Assembly (NCBI RefSeq): GCF_019649055.1
Contig: NW_026570494.1
Coordinates: 1-64,000 of the forward strand
Origin: Paramacrobiotus metropolitanus
Taxonomy: Eukaryota > Tardigrada > Eutardigrada > Parachela > Macrobiotidae
Reading direction: 5' to 3'
DNA: 64,000 nt
Shown here: positions 55,249 to 64,000 of the stretch, in pieces
How the letters are laid out: every line of letters begins with the position of its first letter
Position numbering within the stretch: position 1 is the stretch's first letter
Translations under genes and position numbers: made by a program
The notes under the pieces: generated by a model
Database searches by the model: none
What the model saw: the letters and a program-made list of their open reading frames with translations, nothing else
What the model was told of the DNA's origin: nothing

Positions 55249-56682
55249 TGTCAGGGCGGGCTTATGATTCAGCCCTTCTCTCATTGGTTGGTTTTGGGTT
55301 TTTTCCTGTCTGGGCATTTGCATGCGTTTTGATGGCTCTGTAAGGCAGCTGCGCTGCCTACAGAGACCAGTTGGTTTTTGGCTTGCGCGCAAGCGCGGTG
55401 TGTGTTCAGATTTCGGCATTAAAGCCTACATCCGGGTTCGTTTTGCTCCTCCGTCGATGGACGATGCGCGCTTAACCAGCGCCATCTGATATGGTAGCAG
55501 CTCACGGAGACGTTCGTGTGTTGCACAGCGGGCTTGCCCCGCTCACGGGCCACCTCTGAGTTGTGGACCAGATCGCGTGATCGCGCCCTGTGCCACCCCC
55601 GGGTACGGAGCTCACCCGCTCCTCCGGATTTCCCGTCAGTCGCCGGAGCTGTGCCGTCACTCCCGCAGAACGCGGAGGAAACTGCCTCTCCCAGAAGGGG
55701 ATGGAGATGTCGCCAAGCCAGAAGTGCAGCGATGGACGGACAAACCCACAGCCACACCGTACCGATGACGGATGCCGACAGTGGACGCAACCCGGACCAG
55801 CAGGAAACCTGCGGACCCTTCACCACCACCAACAGCCATGCCAACCCCGATCCCCACGGCCGGATCGACCACCATCATCACGCCGAGAAATTCCCCCCCA
55901 CCAAAACCCTGCCCGTCCTACCTGGGACAACAACCTTTCCCCCGGCGGAGCAGCTGATTTTCCCTACCCGGAGCAGCGTATTTTTGTGTTTGCAGGGTCA
56001 TGGCCGTACCTGTGCCCCAAACCCTGCCCGATTTTCCCCAGACCATGACCTTTCCCCAGACGGATAAAATGCGGAATCTACCGATTTCCGCATCCGACCC
56101 TGGATTCTGGCGCGACAGTGCGTTGACCCAGACACTGGACCGCATGAAGCCGAACCAGGACCAGACCGACCGAACCCGAGCCAAACCGGCCCAGAAACAT
56201 TCCTGAGCCGAACCGGATCCGAGCCGCCCAACCCGGGACTGAGCCGGACCAAACCTGACTGAACCAGATCCCATACCGGACCACGTGAGCCGACCGAACT
56301 GGAACCGAGCCACCCGGTAGTACAGTCTATTAGACATAGTACAGGGACCGTACCGGTCCCTGTATCCACTGTTCTTTTTACGGCGCATCACGCCATTTAC
56401 CTGCACTTCGCAGGAGCTCAGTGTTAGACCGTACAGGGATGTCAGGGCGGGCTTATGATTCAGCCCTTCTCTCATTGGTTGGTTTTGGGTTTTTTCCTGT
56501 CTGGGCATTTGCATGCGTTTTGATGGCTCTGTAAGGCAGCTGCGCTGCCTACAGAGACCAGTTGGTTTTTGGCTTGCGCGCAAGCGCGGTGTGTGTTCAG
56601 ATTTCGGCATTAAAGCCTACATCCGGGTTCGTTTTGCTCCTCCGTCGATGGACGATGCGCGCTTAACCAGCGCCATCTGATA
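55249..56682 (+). mobile_element. Miniature LTR retrotransposon (TRIM-like) with identical LTRs
   Basis: LTRs of 243 bases at 55249-55491 and 56440-56682 show no difference by direct reading; both start TGTCAGGGCGGG and end CGCCATCTGATA. They are flanked by ATTA (55245-55248 and 56683-56686; a 5-base AATTA reading is also possible). Directly after the left LTR is TGGTAGCAGCTCACGG, the usual style of a tRNA primer-binding site, and a short purine tract (ACAGGGA) precedes the right LTR. The 948-base interior is GC-rich with repeated CCGAACC-type sequence and overlapping open frames in several frames, none recognised as gag or pol. Orientation follows the primer-binding site. Confidence 0.85.
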
Positions 56683-58910
56683 ATTACGATCGAAATAAAA
56701 ATAATTTCAGATTATATAACGAATAAAATAAATAAAATACAGGAAAAATTAATATAGCCTGATCAAACAAGCAGTTAAAATAAATTCTGACTAAATAAAA
56801 AATAAACAGAATACAAAAAAGAAATTACAATAAAATACCTGACAAACAACAAAAATGGGACAAATGCTGTTTTTTGGCACTTCCCAGTCAGCACCAGTCA
56901 CCAGTGGTATTTCGCATGCGGATGTTATTCAACCAAGGTGTGTACTGTAGATTTACACGCTGCACAAATCGGGATCATGATACAATTTCGTACACAAAAT
57001 GTCTCCTTCGGTGAAAATGACTCTGCGTCTGTGTAAACAAACAAATGTTGTGTAATGCATTACCAGTGTGTACGGGAACAGACTGCGTCGTACCGGGTGA
57101 CGGTAATTTGCATGTGATTTCGGTCGCTTATACGTTTGCGGCTATTTGTGGTACCGCGTAAACCTTTACGCTACCCGCTAGCGTAATATTACAGAATAAA
57201 ATCTACCATTATTCGTTTGTATTTCAAATACCACTAACCGGTGTACAATACATCGTCATTATGTTGATGTGTACAGCAGCGGGAACACGATAACATTCAA
57301 TCACACGCATCCCGAATGTGCAGCTGTATATTATACAGCGCCGCTAAACCGCGTTTAATGCGCACCATATATATGTACGTGCGTATACGTACGTTATGCG
57401 AAGCATGTATAAGAAATATTTTTACTGATTATTTACACAAACGTATGTAAGTGGATAGATGTGTGTGCTATGCATAAGGTCACAGAGATACGTTTGTACT
57501 TAAAATAAATTTTTACTGTACATGACAGTACCCGCATACATATACGCAAACACATACGTATATATATTATATAGATATGTATATACGCACGTACGTTATA
57601 CGTATATATACGTTTATTAAATTTTATATGTATATATGCGAGTACATATACGAGGCATATCTATATATGTACATGTATGTGTTTATGCGATAAGAAATTG
57701 TATATGTAATACGTATAATATATTTTATATATATGTATACGTTTATACATATGTACGTATACGTGTATGCATGCGTATGTGTACGTCAGCTACACCAGGA
57801 TTTCTGCACCGGCCGATCCTCTTCCGGGCACACGTACATATTGCATCAAACAGGACTTCTCCCTGATCGGCTACAACACGCCAAACAGCATAAACACTTA
57901 GCGCACACTCAGCTGACTGCCGCACATGTACCGCGCTTACCCGGATTCGCATTACCGCTGACTCTTTTCATTCCCGCATCCACTCGCAACACCAGCACAC
58001 AGATCCACTATTATCCCGATCGCGCACAGTCACAGTATCGTCTCGGCCGCGCGGTGTCATTGTATCGCTGTAATTGGCCGCCGGCTGTTTTTTATCATAA
58101 TACACTAAACAGCGCCCGGCTCTCATTGACATGACCTTTATATAGAGACGTATACAGCATTAGCGTGCATATATCAGATAATACGGCTGTTCGGTTAATG
58201 TTTCCGCGGAGGGATTAGGAGCCCCGGCATTTATCCATTACGGCTATGCGAGCTGGATCATCGGATGCGCGATGCGCTGCAGCAGATAAGATGCGCTAAT
58301 CTCTCCTTTATACCACTTCCGCTCGGTTCATCCTCCCGTGTTGCAGAAATGTTTTTCTTGCTGCTGGATATCTCGGTCGATATTTTATTGAATTTTTTCG
58401 CGGATGATTTTTGTTTTCAATTTGCGCCTCGATTTTTATTTATATTTTAACGGCCGCTTTTAAATTATTTTTTGTGGCCGAGTTTTAATAGTTATTTGTG
58501 AAATATTTTTATTTGCATTTTGCGCCTCGGTTTTTTATTTTGTTTTTTCGGCCGATTTTTAATTTCTACTTACGCTTACTTTCAAGTTTTTTAAATTGCG
58601 GATTTTTATTTTTACGGCCGATTTTTTTATTCTATTTTGCGGCCGATTTTTAATTTCATCCTGCGACATTATTTTAATTGCATTGTATCAAGCATTCACC
58701 TTTGCCATTTTTCTAAGCCGGACGTTTCCGGCACGCTGCATCTGAATAATTCACAATTTGGCAAATCGAGGAATCCCGGCACAATGCCGGTCACATGCCT
58801 GACGGCATATCGCGCACGCTGTTATAAATAATTACCTTGTTGTTGACAATCTTGCCGGTATCCTGATTATCCCGGTATAAAAGCGCGTTGGATATAATAT
58901 GCGTCAATAA
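56683..58910. repeat. Intergenic spacer with TA/ACGTA-rich microsatellite
   Basis: No gene was supported. From about 57,350 to 57,780 the sequence is alternating purine-pyrimidine (TATATACGTATACG and relatives), a degenerate microsatellite. A TATAAAAG box at 58,875 stands 36 bases before the receptor ATG. The stretch 58,430-58,680 has repeated GCGGCCGATTTTTA units. Confidence 0.55.
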
Positions 58911-61900
58911 ATGATGCTGCGATTCCTCTATCTCGTGGTCGCCTGGACGACCACCGCCCGGGCGGCGGAAGCGCCGTGGTCCGGGGAGACGGTGCCGAAG
59001 AGTGTCCACTATCCGGGTGATGTGTTGTTGGGCGGATTATTCGCGCTGCACGCCGAGTATAATGTCAGCAGCGGCCAGTGCCGGAAGCTGCAGGAAGCCG
59101 ACGGTGTCGTGCCGCTGGAGGCCACGCTGTACTATCTGCAGGAGATTAATCGCGCCGGGATATTGCCCTTTACGCTGGGACTCTTAGCCTTCGATACAGT
59201 GAGTTATATAAATTAAATTAGTATTAAACAAGATTTTGTTACTGTGATTAACTGTTTTTGTTCTATGTTCTGTGTATCGCACCTGTATTTTATGAAATAA
59301 AATCCGAACCGTATAAAATATTTTAAAAATATTTATCTACATGATCAACATCACAAAATTAACTTTTTAAATAAAGTTACAATTAAAGCAGTAAAATAAA
59401 TAGTGAATAAAACCTCAATATTTTTTTTAAAAATAAACTGCATATTAATTCACAAGCGTATATTAATTATAAATTAAATAAAGTACAAACATTTATATAG
59501 CAATGCATTTTTAAATAATTATAAAAATATCTCGATACGGTTTATAGAAAAATTATTAAGGAATATGCCGCTTTAATTTCTGGCTCGCTTGTCATAATGC
59601 CGTGGATGGAAAATGCCTGGTTCTTGAAAGTAGAAAGCACCGGAAATCAAATCATTAGCAAATAGATTTACGTGTCAAAATGCTGCGCCTTTATTTGCTC
59701 ATATTGTTATCCCGAACCGGGATATGTCTGAACTGCCAATATCGCCGTATTGCATATTATGTCATAAAGCCAATATGCCGGCGTTTAAAACGTGACGCGT
59801 GTAACTCGATACAGCCGGCATAAAAAGACCCCCCAATAAAAAAGTTCATCCCGTTAATTTCCTTCAACAACTCCATATTTCTTTCCCCAACATGGTTAAT
59901 ATATCAAGTTAACGGGGAATCGATATACAAAGTATAGCAGCCCGGTTATAATTAGACGCGGAAACGATGCAGCGACGGAGAAACGGAAAAGCCATGAATG
60001 TCATGTTGTATGGTGATAAAGAGGCGCTTGACATTACAGTGTGACTCGCACTCCTTCGCCCTGGAACAAGCCCTCCACTTCATCCACTCGCACACGCGCC
60101 GCGACGACGCCGGCAGCAGCGGTGCCGCCACGAAAGACTTGACGTGCGAGGAGCCGGCACACCGGATGGACCACGCGGACGGCGGTCACTTTAATGTGGA
60201 GCGGCTAGCCGGGATCATCACCGGGCTGCCCAGCTCCGTGACGGTGTCGCTGGCGCAGCTGTTGCGTCTCTTCCGGATGCCGCAAGTGAGGGCATTTCTT
60301 GCATATATACCTGGTTAATCTTGCCGATAGTCGTATAATATAAACAGAGTACAAGCCTGTCCCGTAATTTCTACCGCATTATCACAGCGACAAATAGAAA
60401 TATCGAATTAGAAACTTTCGAAATAAAGGATAAATTTATATACTAACTTTTCTCCGTTAAATTTTAAACTTAATACTAACTTTTCCTATTCATAAAGATA
60501 TATATAAAGGCATAAAGGTGTAAACATATATATTTCAATATACAGCATATGGCTGACCTTATTTAATTAAGCGTGCTTTCTTTTACCAGATTAAGCCTTC
60601 CGACAATCGTGAATATATAAACACGCTGCCGATTATATAATGATGACCTTCTTACTTAATTAAAGGTGCTTTCCTGTACCTGGTTAATCCTGCCGGTAGT
60701 CGCGGAACATACATCCTTACATAAGGCAGCCCTTCTTATTTAATTAAGCGTGCTGCTGTTTATTATCTTGTAATTATTTATTATGAAATATAAATGCCGC
60801 TTGAATTGGACCGCGTATGTAATTTAATTGAAACTGCGGAGAACCGATTAACGCGTGGGGAATTCGATACTGCGTCGGTTAAACATGATTACAGGCTCCG
60901 TTTCGGTCGCGCCGATTAATTCTCTTTTTCCCAGGGATATTTCGATTTATCGGTATTTAATTAAAGTGACGCACCGTGCACGCAGACCGTTTAATGCGTT
61001 ATATAATTTTGACCGGCTTTGAAAAAAAGCGGATAAAAATTCAACCATTAATTATCTAGGCAGCGGAAGTGCTGGAAAACAAGCTCCCAGGAAGGCATAA
61101 CACAGAAAAACCTATAAATAACCGTTTATAGTATTATAGCTAGCATTAGACGCTTTTATAACAGCTTCGGGAGATTTTATTGGAAAGCGTTTTTGAGCCA
61201 GATTATTATGAATGAAAGTACGCTGAATACGGTACATATATCTATGCACAGCGTGGGTGTTGTATTGAGTACTTGATGCCGGGTTTTTGTTGAGTGTCGG
61301 TGTCAGCCTGTTTTAATGAGGTGCTGATAATTGGATGTATGTGTACATTTCTTGCCTTGCAGATTAGTTTTATGTCGACCAGTCCCCTGCTGAGCGACAG
61401 GATCCGCTATGATTACTTCTTCCGCACGGTGCCCAGCGACGTCAATCAAGTCCGCGCCATCATCGCGCTCCTCAAGTCAGTAAATAGATACATATATATA
61501 ATCCTTGTACGCTGCTCTATCAAGCATTAATCCGGCCGGTAAAAATGCTTCCTGAAAATTCCCGAAATGACGTACAAACAGCGAAAGTGCACCGGCAGAT
61601 ACGCTAAGCATAATCAGCTACAAACTAACCACGTGAACGTGATTAAGGCAATTCGCGTTTGAAAGATGGTTAAAGATCAAATCAATATACACGATAAGTT
61701 CAGCAGTCACGAAGCTTAACCGGTAAAGGTCAAACTGCTCCACACTAATTGCTCAATCAGCGGGTTAGTCCGTACCGATTACGCAATATATATTTTTGCC
61801 GGTAAAGTATCGATTAATGCAACCGCGCGTATTTAATACAAGTGGCCGGCAATTTACGGCAGCCGTAGGAATGAAGCAGCGTACGATTTAATAGGTTCTA

Positions 61901-63970
61901 CTCGTGGCATCATCTTTCCATCGTCTACTCGGACGACGAGTACGGGAACCGCGGACTGCATGAGCTAGAACAGCTGGCCAGTAATCACAGTCTGTGCATC
62001 GCGAATAAACTGAAAATGCCCACGGTTTCCGAGTACGAACGGCTGTACACGTCGCTGGCGTTATTTGATGTGCCTTATGAGCATATTCTTAAACAACTTC
62101 TCAACACCGACACCAACAGTAAGAAAACACATTAAAAATGTTTTTCTAAATATTATTATGTAAATTTATAAGCATTTTTACTGAGATCATAAAATAAAAT
62201 TATGGAAGCCATTTTGCAAAAATAAAATACTATTAATAAAAATAATTTCAAATAAAACATTATTTAAAGTATTTTTGAATGTTATAATATTAAAATACAA
62301 CATCATTATTTTTTCCAAAAAACGTTTAAAAAGTTTAATCAGTTTTATGTTGGTTTTTATATGCGATTGAGATTAATTCAGTGGTGGATTTTTTGCTGGG
62401 AAGTTTCCAAGGTGAATGAATTGTAGTTGTGGTGATCTTCGCTGATTACAAATCGGCGTACATGCTGTTCGAGACGGTGCACCGGCTGAAGCCCTCACGG
62501 GATTTCGTCTGGATTGGCTCGGTGAGCGCAGACATGCGTGTGTAATCCGTCCGTATAAAATATTTTCGCAATCGTATGGTCAACGCTGTAATTGCCTGCA
62601 GGACGCCTGGGGAGGCCGGGAAGAAGTTATCAATGGTACGTTATCTGGATACACACCCACTATTAAGTATTCCTAGAATTTATACAGTGACTGATTAATT
62701 AATACTCCAACGGCAAAAACAGCGCTCAACATAATTCATTACATGATTGGATTATATTATTGATTTTTCCTTGTTAAATTACTTAATTAAATATGTAAGC
62801 TGGCGTGTTGACGTAGTGATTTTAGAATTTAAGAAAAAAAATAAAACATTTATTGATGGAAGGATATTTTAATCGATAAAGCGCTGAGGTGGGGATTTCC
62901 GGCGGAAGTGCGATGTGTCCCCATTAGCCCGGTCCCTCTTAGCTTAATGGCGCTGTAGTGAAGCGTATCCGATTCCCTGAATGAATCAAGCGAGTGTAAC
63001 GCGGCTATTTGGCGTTTCTGCGCAGATCACCCGGAAGTCAGCGAAGGCGCCATTACCGTCCAGCTGAACACCCGCGAACTGCACGCTTTCTCGCAGCACT
63101 ACAGCGGCCTGCGCCCCACCAGCGCCACCTGTGCACGCAACCCCTTTTTCTGCCGGTTATGGCAGCAGTGTAGCCAGGCCGGTCGCCGGCGCCGCCACCC
63201 GCGGGAGACGGCGGCGGAGTGTGGGATGCTGTTTGGCGGACGCGGCCGCAGTGGTGCGGCCAACCACCCCGGGGTGGCGTCGGTGCGGAGTAGCGGACCG
63301 GTGGCGCACGTGGATTCCATTAGGTAAATTTTGGTGACCTTCCTTTACATATATGATACATATTATACAGAATTTTTGGTGACCTTGACATATATGACAA
63401 TATTTACGAATATATATGCACGCCATATATATTCGGTGACCTTTTGTGTGTTTACAGTGTAGAATGCGTGAACTAAGCGTATGATATGTTTTATATAAAA
63501 GTGCGGTGACCTTTCATATTTGCTGCATATAAAAAATATGTATAAAATGAAAATACAACGTGTAAAATATTTGATAATATATAAGACGCCGGTGACCTTG
63601 TTATATGAACTGTACATTAACATATATACGCAGGTATATACTTGTATAATAAGAAACTTATCATGTACACGCGTGTATATATTTTTGTACGCACCAGTAT
63701 ATATTTCTATAATTTCTTTAAACGCTTATAGAAAATATATAGATGATATGTGTGCATATAAAATATAAAAATGTATACGCGCGTATAGAAAGAATATGCA
63801 TAGATAAAAATCCCAGCATTTTGCAAAATGACCGGAAATGGTTTTGGCATGCGAAAACGGAACGGGGTGCTGTGAATGAACCGGCGGTGGCTTGTGTATA
63901 GGGAACGCAGCGGACACGTGCACGATTCCGACCAGTGGCAGTCGGCGATGCATTACATTGAGAGTCTTCG
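58911..63970 (+). CDS. Class C GPCR, metabotropic glutamate receptor-like (5' part, runs off window)
   Basis: Eight exons of the extracellular ligand-binding (Venus flytrap) domain join in phase: 58911-59198, 60040-60285, 61363-61475, 61895-62118, 62427-62521, 62602-62635, 63026-63323 and 63911-63970. The start MMLRFLYLVVAWTTTARA is a signal peptide. Landmarks: YPGDVLLGGLFALHAEYN, EATLYYLQEINRAGILPF, the CDSHSFALEQALHF segment, SVTVSLAQLLRLFRMPQ followed by ISFMSTSPLLSDRIRYDYFF, RTVPSDVNQVRAIIALLK, FYSWHHLSIVYSDDEYG, ADYKSAYMLFETV, FVWIGS then DAWGG, and EGAITVQLN. All belong to the mGluR lobe order. Exon 7 carries an unusual Arg/Gly-rich stretch (RRRRHPRETAAECGMLFGG). The Cys-rich and seven-helix parts lie beyond 64,000. 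The receptor subtype cannot be told. Confidence 0.88.
63333..63600. repeat. Five dispersed GGTGACCTT motifs in receptor intron 7
   Basis: GGTGACCTT occurs at 63333, 63379, 63435, 63505 and 63591, separated by ATATAT-rich sequence. The complement AAGGTCACC contains the AGGTCA half-site used by nuclear receptors. It may equally be the relic of a degenerate tandem repeat. Confidence 0.5.
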
Positions 63971-64000
63971 GTAATTGACTGTCCTATCCATTTCTGTCTC

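Noticed and set aside
55516-56610. Overlapping long frames on both strands inside the miniature LTR element
   Set aside because: High-GC, low-stop sequence opens several frames at once; none has gag, protease or RT motifs.

Overview
The window is a piece of an invertebrate animal genome. Host genes are split by AT-rich introns with GT-AG ends, and their exons are GC-rich. Recognisable host genes are mitochondrial ribosomal protein L28, cytosolic ribosomal protein L9, VPS52, a secreted EndoU-type endoribonuclease and the 5' part of a metabotropic-glutamate-receptor-like gene. An ecdysozoan such as a tardigrade or arthropod would fit, but nothing here settles the phylum.

Region 1 (about 1-16,000) is an endogenous Polinton/Maverick (adintovirus-like) element. 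Left to right it holds a broken, intron-containing protein-primed DNA polymerase B (+), a frameshifted gene with a TATA-binding-protein-like half (-), an unknown gene (+), and a compact, overlapping minus-strand block: adenovirus-type protease, double-jelly-roll major capsid protein, pVI-like protein, penton-like protein, chromodomain integrase, a basic protein with four 'LFP' repeats, a small basic/hydrophobic protein, FtsK/HerA-type packaging ATPase and a BIR-BIR-RING inhibitor of apoptosis. A small membrane protein and an ANP32-like leucine-rich-repeat/acidic-tail gene follow on the plus strand. Three plus-strand genes (polB, the unknown gene, ANP32-like) share upstream GATCACTGA/TCAGTGATC elements next to TATA boxes, which suggests one regulatory class and argues that ANP32-like is element cargo. 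Several genes carry single-base frame breaks and the polymerase is dead, while integrase, penton, ATPase and several virion genes are open. I could not find terminal inverted repeats, so the borders are unknown.

Region 2 (about 16,373-33,800) starts with an orphan ORF, then rearranged LTR-retrotransposon debris (gag-like, Ty3/Gypsy-type RT and LTR sequences), the six-exon mL28 gene on the minus strand with an unexpected C-terminal extension of about 200 residues, and a block of about 6.4 kb with a gag-only LTR element bounded by AAAATAGC palindrome arrays. A perfect 91-bp-arm hairpin closes it.

Region 3 (about 34,150-53,900) has RPL9 (-) head-to-head with VPS52 (+), then the EndoU gene (+). 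EndoU introns hold nested transposable elements: a LINE-ORF1-like gene split by an element whose ends are inverted arrays of a TTCGGC motif, an element with 23-bp terminal repeats inside that, a 47-bp tandem repeat, and another short element with 24-bp terminal repeats.

Region 4 (about 53,900-64,000) has a miniature LTR retrotransposon with visually identical 243-bp LTRs, a microsatellite-rich spacer, and eight exons of a class C GPCR ligand-binding domain running off the right edge.
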